A stretch of DNA of 64,000 nt from CAYOEJ01 sp964403015. GTDB lineage: Bacteria > Actinomycetota > Actinomycetes > Actinomycetales > Actinomycetaceae. The stretch is taken from positions 32,117 to 96,116 of the forward strand of contig CAYOEJ010000001.1 in NCBI GenBank assembly GCA_964403015.1. Reading direction: 5' to 3'. The stretch's first letter is position 1. Each line of letters begins with the position of its first letter. The translations under genes and the position numbers were made by a program. Shown piece by piece: positions 42,292 through 52,039 of this stretch. The notes beneath the pieces are model-generated. The model was not told where the DNA came from. It worked only from the letters and a program-made list of their open reading frames with translations, and made no database searches.

Positions 42292-43629
42292 ATGACCGAA
42301 AACAAATCAACGCCAACTCCACGCCCCATCCCGCGTGCAAAGCCCGCCTCGATCGCCGCACCGGTACCCAGCGTGGACGATGTAGCAGCGGCTGAAGCAG
42401 CAAAGTGGGGCCGCGTCGATGACGAGGGGAATGTGTGGCTTCGATCGTCCGGCTCTGAAGCGGAACGCGTGGTCGGTCAATATGCCGCTGGCGGTACTGA
42501 GAAGGATGCGCTCGGGCTGTACGTCCGCCGATTCCTCGACCTTCAGGCCCAGGTTGCCCTCCTTGAGTCGCGCATGGACCACATCACGCCAGAGGAAATT
42601 AACGGTTCGTTGAAGTCCCTCAATGAACAGCTGGTAGAGCCCTCAGTGGTTGGCGACGTCGAGTCGCTGCGCGCTCGGGTTAAGGCGCTCGAAGGCCGTG
42701 CTGAAACGCGCAAGGAAGAGGTAGCAGCCGAGCGAGCCGAGGCTAAGAAGCAGGCCCTTGCTGACCGGACAGCCATCGTTGAAGCAGCCGAGGCGCTCGC
42801 CGCGCAGGATCCAGAGCGCACGCACTGGAAGAACTCTCGCGAGGAGCTCTCCGGGCTGCTAGATCAGTGGAAGCATGCACAGCGGCATGGACCGCGGATC
42901 GATCGCCCCACCGAAGAGGCCCTATGGAAGCGCTTTTCTTCGGCTCGCACTCAGTTCGACCGTCATCGCCGCCAGTACTTCTCGGAGCGTGACTCTTCCC
43001 GTAAGGAAACGATCGCACGGAAGGAAGCCCTTATTGCGGAAGCAGAGGCACTGTCTGGATCCACAGACTGGGGGCCAACGGCAGCCCGTTACCGGGATCT
43101 GATGACGGACTGGAAGCGTGCCGGGCGTTCGGTAAAGAAGGACGACGATCGCCTCTGGGAGCGCTTCCGCGCCGCCCAGCAAACGTTCTTTGACGCGCGC
43201 ACAGCACACAATTCCCAGCTCGATGAAGAATTCGGGGCGAATCTCGAGAAGAAGCTCGTCCTTATTGCGGAAGCCGAGCAGCTCGTACCCGTCACCAATA
43301 TCGAGACCGCCAAGGCACGCCTACGCGCAATCGGTGAGCAGTGGGACGAGATTGGTAGGGTTCCGCGCAACGATGTAGCACGTACCGAAGGCCGCCTACG
43401 CGAGATCGAGCGCGAAATTCGCGACGCCGAGTCCGAACAGTGGAAGAAGTCAGACCCGGATAAGGAAGAGCGGTCTGCAGGCATGGCCGAGCAGCTCGAG
43501 AATCTCATTGCTGAGCTCGAAGAGCAGATTGCTGAGGCGAGCGCAGCAGGCGACGAAAAGAAGGTAGCCGAGTATCAGGCAGCGCTCGAGGCCCGTCAGG
43601 CATGGCTTAACGCCGTGAAGGCAGAGTAA
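42292..43629 (+). CDS. DUF349 domain protein, coiled-coil
   Basis: A 445-residue hydrophilic protein. Several DUF349 units of about 70 residues can be seen, each with a W-x-x-L or similar core and a basic helix (DRLWERFRAAQQTFFDARTAHN is one clear unit). The N-terminal 50 residues are Pro/Ala-rich and probably disordered; residues about 400-445 are an acidic coiled coil. Proteins of this family are found near relA in many actinobacteria; biochemical function is not established. Confidence 0.82.
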   Translation: MTENKSTPTPRPIPRAKPASIAAPVPSVDDVAAAEAAKWGRVDDEGNVWLRSSGSEAERVVGQYAAGGTEKDALGLYVRRFLDLQAQVALLESRMDHITPEEINGSLKSLNEQLVEPSVVGDVESLRARVKALEGRAETRKEEVAAERAEAKKQALADRTAIVEAAEALAAQDPERTHWKNSREELSGLLDQWKHAQRHGPRIDRPTEEALWKRFSSARTQFDRHRRQYFSERDSSRKETIARKEALIAEAEALSGSTDWGPTAARYRDLMTDWKRAGRSVKKDDDRLWERFRAAQQTFFDARTAHNSQLDEEFGANLEKKLVLIAEAEQLVPVTNIETAKARLRAIGEQWDEIGRVPRNDVARTEGRLREIEREIRDAESEQWKKSDPDKEERSAGMAEQLENLIAELEEQIAEASAAGDEKKVAEYQAALEARQAWLNAVKAE

Positions 43630-43686
43630 GCCTCGGCACTCAGTCTGATACGGCACCCTTCGAGCTGACCTATCGTTAAAACTATC

Positions 43687-43723
43687 GTGGCGCGGATCTG
43701 TGGAAGGTTCGCGCCACAGTTTT
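43687..43723 (+). terminator. Terminator after the DUF349 gene
   Basis: Eight-pair stem (GTGGCGCG/CGCGCCAC) with a 15-base loop, followed by AGTTTT, about 60 bases after the stop codon. The loop could fold further. Confidence 0.55.
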
Positions 43724-43746
43724 ATGCCATCTGTTTGGATGGCTTC

Positions 43747-44358
43747 ATGAGTTCACTCGCCCACCTGCCCCATAACCCACAAGAGGAAAACTCCCTGCGC
43801 TCCCTGCAGAGCCAGAATCTGATGGTTCCGCTGGGAAAACTTGGATGGGTAGGGCTCGACCTGTGTCGTGACACGCAAAGTCGGGCACGGATCGTGTCAC
43901 TCGCAGCCGAGCCTGACAGTGTCGCAATTGAAGGTACCGCCCTGTGGATTTACACGGGCATACACACTCTGAGCCTTGAAAGCTCACTGTCATTCGCACG
44001 TCGTCACCGTAGAGCTTCGGTGTCAGTTCGCCGACGCTTTGACGACGTCGATCTTTGCGTCATGGGTGGGCTTGCGATAACGACGCCGGAGCGCACCGCG
44101 ATCGATCTGCTACGCAAGGACCCCGAGTCTGGTCTAGGTCACCTGTTTGCCCTCATCCGAAGTGGCGCAAACTTCGCGAACATATCGGCCCGGGCGAAAG
44201 AACTATGCGGAGTCCCAGGGATGCAACGAGCACGCAAGATACTTCGTCAACTGCCGGATGACGCCATTGAGCGGGCGTCGTCCATGGCACCTACGATCGA
44301 TAATGAAAGGCCACCCGACGACGAGTTCGTATCGTCCGCACCCCGACTCACGACTTAG
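43747..44358 (+). CDS. Hypothetical protein, possibly AbiEi-antitoxin-like
   Basis: A 203-residue protein from the ATG at 43747 (an earlier in-frame ATG at 43687 falls in the terminator hairpin). The middle part, with a VMGGLAITTPERTAIDLLR segment, looks like the C-terminal part of AbiEi-type antitoxin/transcription-regulator families, in which a conserved threonine-proline-x-arginine-threonine-alanine motif occurs. No wing-helix DNA-binding part is obvious and no toxin gene is beside it. The end overlaps the converging relA gene by four bases. The function is unknown. Confidence 0.45.
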   Translation: MSSLAHLPHNPQEENSLRSLQSQNLMVPLGKLGWVGLDLCRDTQSRARIVSLAAEPDSVAIEGTALWIYTGIHTLSLESSLSFARRHRRASVSVRRRFDDVDLCVMGGLAITTPERTAIDLLRKDPESGLGHLFALIRSGANFANISARAKELCGVPGMQRARKILRQLPDDAIERASSMAPTIDNERPPDDEFVSSAPRLTT

Positions 44359-46676
44359 AACTGTGGGCTGCTGCCCGCCTGTGCGCGATCGGACACCTGT
44401 TTGCTTCCCGTCTTCTTGGAGCCGGTGACACGGTAGGCATCGTAGACCCCTTCGATCTTGCGGAGTTCGCGAAGAATTCTCGACAGATGGTGTGGATCGG
44501 CCATTTCAAACGTAAAGGTGGACTTGGCAACACGCTCGCTTGAGGTATTGATAGTTCCAGCGAGCATGTTGACATCATGTTCGGAAAGCACCCGAGAAAT
44601 ATCCGCGAGTAGACCTCGCCGGTCGAGTGCTTCGATCTGCACCTGTACCAAGAAGATCGCGTCAGCAGATTCGGCCCAATCGATGGCAATAAATCTATCT
44701 GGTTCTCTGCGGAGCGACTCTACATTAGGACAGTCTTGGCGGTGAACGGAGATTCCTTTACCGCGCGTAACGAAGCCAACGATCTCATCCGGAGGCACGG
44801 GTGTACAACACTTCGCGAGTTTAACGAGCACATCGGAGTCTTCGATATCCGAGACCACCACGGCCGATGATCCGTTAGGTTCCCGACGATGCTGGATACG
44901 AGTCGGAGTAACCGCCTCCGACATCGTCTCTTCGACGCCCGCCTGGCCACCCTGCGTGGAGATGAGCCTACGAACCACCGTCTCCGCCGAAATTCCGCCC
45001 TCGCCGATAGACGCATAGAGGTCTGTGACGTCAGAGCGAGAAAGATCTTGTGCAACGGCCTTGAGGGTTTCGTGAGACATAAGGCGCTGGACGGGTTCGT
45101 TTCGACGACGGATCGACTTTGCGAGCTTGTCCTTACCAGCCTCAACGGCTTCGTCGCGGCGTGAGCGCGTGAACCACGACTTAATCTTGGCTCGCGCACG
45201 CGGCGTCGCGACGAACTCTTGCCAGCCCTGAGACGGTCCGGCGTCGTCCGACTTCGCCGTGATGATCTCAACCGTATCGCCTGACTCAAGACGATGGTCG
45301 AGCGTGACGAGGCGGTCGTTGACCTTTGCGCCCACGGTTCTGTGCCCGACCTCCGTGTGGACGGCGTAGGCAAAATCGACCGGCGTGGAACCGGCGGGGA
45401 GCTCCATGACCTCACCCATGGGTGTGAAGACGTAGACCTGGTTGCCCGACATCTCATAGCGCAACGAATCCAAGAACTCGACCGGATCGGCGGTCTCACG
45501 CTGCCAATCGACAAGCTGTCGAAGCCATTCGAGCTGAGTATCCTCTTTCGATGAATCCTTTTGCTCGGCAGTCTGTTTGGCATTTTGCTTGTACCGCCAG
45601 TGTGCGGCCACACCATACTCTGCGCGACGATGCATATCGTACGTGCGAATCTGAACCTCGACAGTCTTTCCGCCCGGGCCCATGACGGTTGTGTGAATTG
45701 ACTGGTACAAATTGAACTTTGGTGAGGCAATGTAGTCCTTGATTCGCCCTTGAATCGGTACAAAGACCGTATTTGCCACGCCAAGAGCCGTGTAGCAGTC
45801 TTGGATCTCCTCAACTAGAACGCGGACGCCAATCAGATCGTATATATCTTCGAAATCTCGTCCACGCAGAATCATCTTCTGATAGATCGAGTAGAAATGC
45901 TTTGGCCTACCGGAGATGGTGCACTTCACATGAGCCTTGGACAGTTCCTTTTCGAGGGTCTCTTTAACATCCTCAATGAAACGCTCGCGTTCGGGCGCAC
46001 GATCTGTCACCATGCGCTCGATTTCTGAATACACCGCCGGGTACAGAATCTTGAATGAAAGATCCTCGAGTTCCCACTTGATTGAGTTCATGCCCAGTCT
46101 GTGTGCAAGCGGAGCGTAAATCTCGAGCGTTTCGCGGGCCTTCTTCTGCGCGCTTGTGGAGGACACATACCGCCACGTACGCGCATTGTGAAGTCTGTCG
46201 CCGAGCTTGATGAGCAACACTCGGATGTCTTTGGCCATCGCAATGACCATTTTGCGCACGGTTTCGGCTTGGGCAGCTTCACCGTATTCGACCTTGTCTA
46301 GCTTGGTCACTCCGTCCACGAGCAGGGCGACATCCTGACCAAACTCTCGGGCAAGTTCTTTCAAGGAGTACTCGGTGTCCTCCACCGTGTCGTGAAGGAG
46401 AGCGGCAACCAGCGTATCTTCGTCCATGCCTAGTTCAGCAAGAATGGTTGTGACGGCTACTGGATGCGTAATGTACGGCTCGCCAGATTTGCGCATCTGG
46501 CCGCGATGGCACATCTCCGCCACTTCATAGGCTCGGATAATGCGTTGACGATCGACTGCCTTCGAGCTGATTGCGTGCATGATCGGCTCGAGTATCGTGG
46601 GAACGGCTGTCTTCTTGCCAAGCCACGACAAACGCGAGCGAACCCTTGGCAGCTCCGCCGACTGTTGTGCATCCAT
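44355..46676 (-). CDS. relA: Bifunctional (p)ppGpp synthetase/hydrolase
   Basis: A 773-residue long RSH protein, the stringent-response enzyme. The HD hydrolase domain has HPVAVTTIL and LLHDTVED (residues about 98-105). The synthetase domain has DIYDLIGVRVLV, GRIKDYIASPK (an RxKD motif, as in bifunctional enzymes) and YQSIHTTVMGP. A TGS domain (about 415-475) and a C-terminal ACT domain (about 695-765) follow, so ribosome-coupled regulation is expected. A TAGACT box lies six bases before the ATG, suggesting a leaderless mRNA. Confidence 0.96.
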   Translation of the reverse strand: MDAQQSAELPRVRSRLSWLGKKTAVPTILEPIMHAISSKAVDRQRIIRAYEVAEMCHRGQMRKSGEPYITHPVAVTTILAELGMDEDTLVAALLHDTVEDTEYSLKELAREFGQDVALLVDGVTKLDKVEYGEAAQAETVRKMVIAMAKDIRVLLIKLGDRLHNARTWRYVSSTSAQKKARETLEIYAPLAHRLGMNSIKWELEDLSFKILYPAVYSEIERMVTDRAPERERFIEDVKETLEKELSKAHVKCTISGRPKHFYSIYQKMILRGRDFEDIYDLIGVRVLVEEIQDCYTALGVANTVFVPIQGRIKDYIASPKFNLYQSIHTTVMGPGGKTVEVQIRTYDMHRRAEYGVAAHWRYKQNAKQTAEQKDSSKEDTQLEWLRQLVDWQRETADPVEFLDSLRYEMSGNQVYVFTPMGEVMELPAGSTPVDFAYAVHTEVGHRTVGAKVNDRLVTLDHRLESGDTVEIITAKSDDAGPSQGWQEFVATPRARAKIKSWFTRSRRDEAVEAGKDKLAKSIRRRNEPVQRLMSHETLKAVAQDLSRSDVTDLYASIGEGGISAETVVRRLISTQGGQAGVEETMSEAVTPTRIQHRREPNGSSAVVVSDIEDSDVLVKLAKCCTPVPPDEIVGFVTRGKGISVHRQDCPNVESLRREPDRFIAIDWAESADAIFLVQVQIEALDRRGLLADISRVLSEHDVNMLAGTINTSSERVAKSTFTFEMADPHHLSRILRELRKIEGVYDAYRVTGSKKTGSKQVSDRAQAGSSPQF

Positions 46677-46682
46677 GCGTGC

Positions 46683-46688
46683 AGTCTA
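46683..46688 (-). promoter_or_regulatory. -10 box of probable leaderless relA mRNA
   Basis: TAGACT on the minus strand, then six bases and the ATG at 46676. No ribosome binding site sits at useful distance. Confidence 0.5.
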
Positions 46689-46738
46689 CTCCTCACCAAT
46701 CAACGAGCATTCTTGCTGGTTGATATTACTCCAAATAT

Positions 46739-46776
46739 GCAACATGGGCTGCGTCAAGCCACGCAGCCCATGTTGC
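46739..46776 (-). terminator. Terminator after apt
   Basis: Perfect 16-pair stem (GCAACATGGGCTGCGT with its complement) and a six-base loop, starting 10 bases after the apt stop. On the minus strand ATATTTGG follows. It separates the secD-secF-apt transcript from relA. Confidence 0.75.
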
Positions 46777-46786
46777 AGTGAAATAT

Positions 46787-47335
46787 TTAGTACTTCAGAA
46801 CTGCATCTACCGGAACGGAGTCGCCGAGGTACTCGCGTCCGCCGAGTTCTTCCAGCTCGAGCAAGACCGACAGACCCACGGGGACACCGCCAGCCTGCTC
46901 GATGAGGTTAAAGGCTGCACCTGCGGTTCCTCCCGTGGCAAGGACGTCGTCGATCACGAGCACACGCATGCCGTCTTCTACCGTGAATGGCTGAAGCTCC
47001 ATGCGTGCTGACCCGTATTCAAGGTTGTAGTCAACACCGACGACGGGGCCTGGCAAACGACCGGCCTTACGAACCGTCAGCATGCCCACGCCTAGAGCTA
47101 CCGCAAGCGGAGCACCAAGGATAAAGCCACGCGATTCGAGTCCGGCGACAGCATCGACCTTGCCCCGGTAACGTTCGGCAAGGATCTCGATGAGTGCACC
47201 AAAGGCTTTGGCATCAGCGATCAGCGGAGTAATGTCCCTAAATAACACGCCGCGGGCGGGAAAATCGTTCACCTCTCGAACGTGCGAGCGAACTAGCTCG
47301 ACAACGTCCTCAGGAAAAATAGCTTCGTTGCTCAA
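46787..47335 (-). CDS. apt: Adenine phosphoribosyltransferase
   Basis: A purine salvage enzyme that makes AMP from adenine and PRPP. The 182-residue protein has FRDITPLIADAKAFG near the N-terminus and the PRPP-binding motif VLVIDDVLATGGTAGAA (residues about 124-140). It is coupled to secF by a four-base overlap and precedes relA, the common actinobacterial order secD-secF-apt-relA. Confidence 0.96.
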   Translation of the reverse strand: MSNEAIFPEDVVELVRSHVREVNDFPARGVLFRDITPLIADAKAFGALIEILAERYRGKVDAVAGLESRGFILGAPLAVALGVGMLTVRKAGRLPGPVVGVDYNLEYGSARMELQPFTVEDGMRVLVIDDVLATGGTAGAAFNLIEQAGGVPVGLSVLLELEELGGREYLGDSVPVDAVLKY

Positions 47336-48444
47336 CGTTTGTTCCTCTTCTTTTTACGTTTTGGCTGGGACACGTGACCCTTGTGCGCACCCGGCGCCCG
47401 GTTTTCTACCGTGGCAAGCCTACCCAACTCTTCACCTTCGGTGTCGGCGATGTCGCCCTTCGTTCTGTTAGATGAGACTCGTAGACGCTCCACCTCTTCG
47501 GTATGGGCGCGAATGTCTGAATTTCGCAGTCCGAGAGCCACAGCGAGAGGAGCCGCCAAAAAGATCGACGAGATTGTAGAAAGTAACATACCGACAAACA
47601 TCACGAGCGCGAGATCGCGCAGCGTATCTGCACCAAGCAGACCGACACCGATAAAGAGAACCGCTGCAACAGGAAGCAAACCGGTGATCGACGTATTCAA
47701 CGATCGAATGAGTGTTTGGTTCACCGCCAGATTCGCAGATTCTTCATATGTTAGTTCGGTTTGCTCACGCAATTCGTGAGTGTTCTCGCGAACCTTGTCA
47801 AAGACCACGACGGTGTCATAGAGCGAATACCCCATGATCGTCAGCAGACCGATCACGGTTGCTGGCGTAATCTCGACGCCCAGCACCCAATAAACGCCCA
47901 GCGTGATAGTGAAGTCGTGAAGCAAAGCTCCAATTGCTCCCACCGCGATGGTCCACGAGCGGAAATACACCGTGAGCACCACCGAGATGAGGACCATGAA
48001 GATGACCATCGCACGGATAGCCTTCGACATAATGTCCTGTCCCCACGACGGTCCGATGAACGTGGAGGTCACATCGGCCTCCGGCACGTCATACGCCTCG
48101 GCGAGGGCGGTTTTCACGGCCTGCGTTTGCTGATCATCGAGTTCGGAGGTCTGCAAACGAATCCCGTCAGTACCCACGTTGGACACTCGTGGGGCGTCGT
48201 CGTTGCCCTCTTCGGCAATAACCGCATAAGCGGGATCATGGGAATCCTCCGCGGTCCCAGAGACCGTGAATTGCGAGCCGCCACGGAACTCAATACCGAG
48301 GTTCGGCTCACGCACAAAGAAGGTCAGTAGGGATGCAAGGACAAGCATGCCGGCGATCGCAAACCAGATCTTCCGCTTGCCGATGATGTCAAGCGACTTC
48401 TTTCCGGTGTACAGGTCATTTCCCACGGAGTACATGGACATCAT
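47332..48444 (-). CDS. secF: Protein translocase subunit SecF
   Basis: A 370-residue inner-membrane subunit that uses proton motive force to help SecYEG export. There are six membrane helices; the family motif FRGGSQF (residues about 54-60) follows helix 1, and the helix 4-5 region has GYSLYDTVVVFDKVREN. The C-terminal 60 residues are basic. The ATG at 48444 overlaps the secD stop (ATGA) and has a GAGGGG ribosome binding site. Confidence 0.96.
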   Translation of the reverse strand: MMSMYSVGNDLYTGKKSLDIIGKRKIWFAIAGMLVLASLLTFFVREPNLGIEFRGGSQFTVSGTAEDSHDPAYAVIAEEGNDDAPRVSNVGTDGIRLQTSELDDQQTQAVKTALAEAYDVPEADVTSTFIGPSWGQDIMSKAIRAMVIFMVLISVVLTVYFRSWTIAVGAIGALLHDFTITLGVYWVLGVEITPATVIGLLTIMGYSLYDTVVVFDKVRENTHELREQTELTYEESANLAVNQTLIRSLNTSITGLLPVAAVLFIGVGLLGADTLRDLALVMFVGMLLSTISSIFLAAPLAVALGLRNSDIRAHTEEVERLRVSSNRTKGDIADTEGEELGRLATVENRAPGAHKGHVSQPKRKKKRNKR

Positions 48445-50423
48445 GACTGCTCACCCCTCTCTGCATCGCGGCGCTCACGTCGTTGGCGAGCTCGCCGTTG
48501 CGCTAGGCTTTCGCCCGGCCGTACGTCGTCGTCACTGCGCGAAGATCCGGTCGACGACGAACGCTCCGAATTGCTTGCGATCGCGGAACGGCTCGCGGTA
48601 GACCTGCGGGACTTACCTACAAGCTCAGGATCGGTAAATCGCTCATCTGGGAATTCATAGTCGTGAAGTTCAACTTCCTCGCCGCCTCCCCCAGCCATTG
48701 CTGGTGCGACGGCCCTACGCTTCGTCTCCGTCTTCTCGGGGCGCCCCGGGAAGCTTCGCCCGCGGTAGACGGGAACCGACTCAAGCCTTTCGGTGTCTAA
48801 ACCGGACCATTTCTTGCCCTGACCAAAGAACGGAGTGCGTCCAACGAAGGTCATCACCGGATAGGTAAACATCATCACGACAACGAGATCGAGCAGGGTC
48901 GTGATACCGAGAGTAAACGCGAAGCCACGTACTGAACCAACAGTAAGCAAATACAGTACGAGCGACGCGATGAGGTTCACGATGTCGGAGATGATGATGG
49001 TTCGACGTGCTCGCTGCCAGCCGTGTTCGATTGCGCCAGCGATTGTTCGGCCATCTCGAATCTCATCACGAATGCGTTCGAAGTAGACGATAAAGGAGTC
49101 CGCGGTAACGCCAATAGAGATGATGATACCGAGTACGCCGGCCATGGAGAGTCGATAGCCCATCGTCCACGACAGGAAGCTAATCACGAGATAGGACAGA
49201 CCTGTAGAAAGCAATATTGACGCAATCGCGATGGTTCCCAAGCCGTGATATTGCCACAGCATGTAGGCAATGATGAGCAAAAGACCCACGAGGCCAGCGA
49301 TCAGACCGGAGCGCAACTGCTCGGATCCGAGAGTCGCAGAAATCTGTTCCTCGGATTGCACTTCAAAGTGAAGCGGCAACGAGCCGAAGTTCAGTTGATT
49401 CGCAAGCGTGTTGGCTTCTTCGGAGGTGAAGTTACCGGTGATTGTTGCGCTCCCACCATGGATCGCACCGCTCGGTGCTGGAGCTGAGAGCACCTGCCCA
49501 TCAAGCACAATGCCAAACAGGTTCTGAGGATAGGGCATCTCGAAGATTCGACCAGTGACGTCTGCAAATATCGAGCTACCTTCGGAGTCGAAGTTCATGT
49601 TGACGGCCCAACCGCCGGTCGGCGTACCAGCATCATTCACAGCTAGTGACGACGTGGCGGAATCAATGTTGCCACCTTCAAGCTCAGCCGGTCCGAGAAT
49701 AAACTTTTGTGTTCCGGTGGGTTCACATGCCACGAAGGGCTTGTCCGAGTCATCGAGAACGGCAGAGACACGTGCGTCTTGAGTGCCGCACTGGAGGGTG
49801 TAGGCCTCATAAAGTGCCTGCTCGGTAATCCATGCTTCATCAGACTTGCTCGAGGGGGTGGTCGCGGGCTGGTCGGAAACCTCGCCGTCACCATCGACGT
49901 CGGCTAGCTGTCGGATGGCCTCGTCGAGCTCGGCATCCGTCATTTTGGCCGGATCTAGATTCTCTCCTTCGGCTCCGAGTGCAGCCACAACGTCGTCGGG
50001 CGTGAGCGCATTCGCATCAGTTATTGCAAGAACTGGACGTAGGCGCAACACGGCGGACGTTCGCACCAAATCGAGGGTTTCCTGATCTGGATTCCCTGGC
50101 AGCGCGACAATGATATTGGAACCACCCTGGGAGCTGATCTCAGCTTCAGCTACGCCTGAGGCATCCACACGCTGGCGGATAATATCGATCGCCTGACGGA
50201 CATCCGCATCCGTAATCTGCGATCCGTCAGTGGTAACAGGCGTCAAAATAATCTGCGTACCGCCCTCGAGATCGAGGGCGAGATCAGGAGTAAAGCGCGT
50301 CTTTTCTGTGGTGACGCTACCAGCTATGAGTGCCCCCACAAGGGAAAGCACCAGAATGACGAGAACAATAAGTCGCGATTTGGGCGACTTCTCTTCCGCG
50401 TCTTCTCTTTGCGAACTGGACAC
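48441..50423 (-). CDS. secD: Protein translocase subunit SecD
   Basis: A 660-residue partner of SecF. It has one N-terminal helix, the large outside P1 domain (DLALDLEGGTQIILTP at residues about 48-63) and five further helices; IISIGVTADSFIVYFERIRDE carries the functional aspartate. A hydrophilic C-terminal tail of roughly 110 residues, rich in Ser, Arg and Asp, is longer than in many SecD proteins. The reading starts with GTG. Confidence 0.95.
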   Translation of the reverse strand: MSSSQREDAEEKSPKSRLIVLVILVLSLVGALIAGSVTTEKTRFTPDLALDLEGGTQIILTPVTTDGSQITDADVRQAIDIIRQRVDASGVAEAEISSQGGSNIIVALPGNPDQETLDLVRTSAVLRLRPVLAITDANALTPDDVVAALGAEGENLDPAKMTDAELDEAIRQLADVDGDGEVSDQPATTPSSKSDEAWITEQALYEAYTLQCGTQDARVSAVLDDSDKPFVACEPTGTQKFILGPAELEGGNIDSATSSLAVNDAGTPTGGWAVNMNFDSEGSSIFADVTGRIFEMPYPQNLFGIVLDGQVLSAPAPSGAIHGGSATITGNFTSEEANTLANQLNFGSLPLHFEVQSEEQISATLGSEQLRSGLIAGLVGLLLIIAYMLWQYHGLGTIAIASILLSTGLSYLVISFLSWTMGYRLSMAGVLGIIISIGVTADSFIVYFERIRDEIRDGRTIAGAIEHGWQRARRTIIISDIVNLIASLVLYLLTVGSVRGFAFTLGITTLLDLVVVMMFTYPVMTFVGRTPFFGQGKKWSGLDTERLESVPVYRGRSFPGRPEKTETKRRAVAPAMAGGGGEEVELHDYEFPDERFTDPELVGKSRRSTASRSAIASNSERSSSTGSSRSDDDVRPGESLAQRRARQRRERRDAERGEQS

Positions 50424-50459
50424 GAATCCGCTCTTTTCTTAACGATGTAGTGGTCGAAT

Positions 50460-50885
50460 TTACTTCCAGGCGTTTCCGCGCTGTTCCTCATCATCATCAA
50501 AGGGGTTCGAGTTTGAGAGGCCGTCCGTGGACTGGGTTCCAGCTCCCCGATTGTCTGTCTCAACTGAGGCGCTTGGGTCTGCAGAACCAGTTCCATCAAG
50601 GTAGGGCTCGTCAATGTTGTCATCCATTGCCAGCGGAATATCCATCTGCGCCATAATTGCTGTCTTCAGCCACACTGACTCATCACCACTGGGCGACTCA
50701 AGCGTCACGGCGTCGCCGTCGATATCAACAATACGACCGAAGAAGCCTGCGTTAGTAACCACGTTATTGCCAATTACAACCGCTGCCTCACGCTGTTCAA
50801 GCTGTGCCTTTTGAGCTTTACGCGCACCGCGCGTCATGAGCCACATAAAGCCGAGCATGACGGCCATGATGATGATGAGTTCCAT
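50460..50885 (-). CDS. yajC: YajC, Sec translocon accessory subunit
   Basis: A 141-residue protein with one N-terminal membrane helix (residues about 2-18) and the YajC core NNVVTNAGFFGRIVDIDGDAV (about 40-60). It joins SecDF. The C-terminal 50 residues are acidic and low-complexity, an extension often seen in actinobacteria. It precedes secD by 36 bases. A TAGACT box near 50940 is a possible promoter, and a small hairpin (CTTCCG/CGGAAG, 50907-50924) lies in the leader. Confidence 0.93.
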   Translation of the reverse strand: MELIIIMAVMLGFMWLMTRGARKAQKAQLEQREAAVVIGNNVVTNAGFFGRIVDIDGDAVTLESPSGDESVWLKTAIMAQMDIPLAMDDNIDEPYLDGTGSADPSASVETDNRGAGTQSTDGLSNSNPFDDDEEQRGNAWK

Positions 50886-51020
50886 GTTTGTTCCAATCCT
50901 CGTCAGCTTCCGATTCGCCGGAAGTCATACCCGCACGAGTCTACTATTACTCCGCAAAGAACCGAACCTTAACGAGCATGGAATTGACCACCTAACCCGC
51001 CAATCACGCGTTCGAGCGCA

Positions 51021-52037
51021 TCATCCAAACAGTGTGACGTCCGGGGGAGTGAGTCCCAAATGGGACCACGCAAGGTTGGTGGCCACGCGACCACGTGGAG
51101 TTCTGGTAAGGAAACCTTCGCGCACCAAGTAGGGCTCAGCAACCGTCTCTACGGTTTCTGGCTCTTCGCCCACAGACACTGCCAGAGTCGTCAATCCCAC
51201 CGGGCCACCGTTGAATCGAATACACACCGCTTCGAGCACTGAGCGGTCCAATCTATCCAAGCCGCGCTTGTCCACCTCAAACACTTCAAGAGCCGCCTGC
51301 GCAGCATCCATGTCAAGAATCCCCGAACCTCGAACCTGCGCCCAATCCTGTACTCGACGTAGGAGCCTGTTTGCGATTCGCGGAGTGCCGCGCGAGCGTG
51401 AGGCGATCTCAGCTGCCGCGTCCTTCTTCAGTTCGGCGTCCAGCTTGATCGCGTTCCGTTCAACAATGAGTGCCAGCTCGGATTCTGAGTAGTAGTCAAG
51501 GTGTGCGGTGAAGCCAAAGCGGTCACGCAAAGGGGCTGGTAGCAGGCCTGCGCGGGTGGTGGCACCGACAACCGTAAACGGAGGAAGAGGCAAGGGAATG
51601 GAGGTCGCTCCAGGTCCCTTACCCACCATGACGTCGACACGGAAGTCCTCCATGGCGAGGTAGAGCATCTCCTCTGCAGTGCGCGCGAGACGATGAATCT
51701 CATCGATGAAGAGAACATCGCCCTCCTGCAGCGATGAGAGTACCGCGGCAAGATCGCCAGGATGCTGAATTGCCGGGCCAGAGGTGAGTCTCAGTGAGCC
51801 ATTGACCTCAGCTGCAACAATCATCGCCAGGGTGGTCTTGCCGAGACCCGGCGGACCAGACAGAAGCACGTGGTCGGGTGCTTTCTCGCGGCCTACTGCG
51901 GCATCAAGTACCAGCGACAGCTGATTGCGCACTACCTCCTGTCCGACGAACTCCGACAGGCGCTTTGGCCGCAGCGCAGCTTCCTGAGCGCGCTCCGTGT
52001 CGCTCGCCCCCGAATCGGTCACTTCCCATTCGCTCAT
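51021..52037 (-). CDS. ruvB: Holliday junction branch migration ATPase RuvB
   Basis: A 338-residue AAA+ motor that drives branch migration with RuvA. Walker A GPPGLGKTTLA (residues about 62-72), Walker B FIDEIHRL (about 112-119), sensor 1 GATTRAGLL and the winged-helix end GFLTRTPRGR are clear. It starts two bases after the ruvA stop. Confidence 0.97.
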   Translation of the reverse strand: MSEWEVTDSGASDTERAQEAALRPKRLSEFVGQEVVRNQLSLVLDAAVGREKAPDHVLLSGPPGLGKTTLAMIVAAEVNGSLRLTSGPAIQHPGDLAAVLSSLQEGDVLFIDEIHRLARTAEEMLYLAMEDFRVDVMVGKGPGATSIPLPLPPFTVVGATTRAGLLPAPLRDRFGFTAHLDYYSESELALIVERNAIKLDAELKKDAAAEIASRSRGTPRIANRLLRRVQDWAQVRGSGILDMDAAQAALEVFEVDKRGLDRLDRSVLEAVCIRFNGGPVGLTTLAVSVGEEPETVETVAEPYLVREGFLTRTPRGRVATNLAWSHLGLTPPDVTLFG

Positions 52038-52039
52038 CG

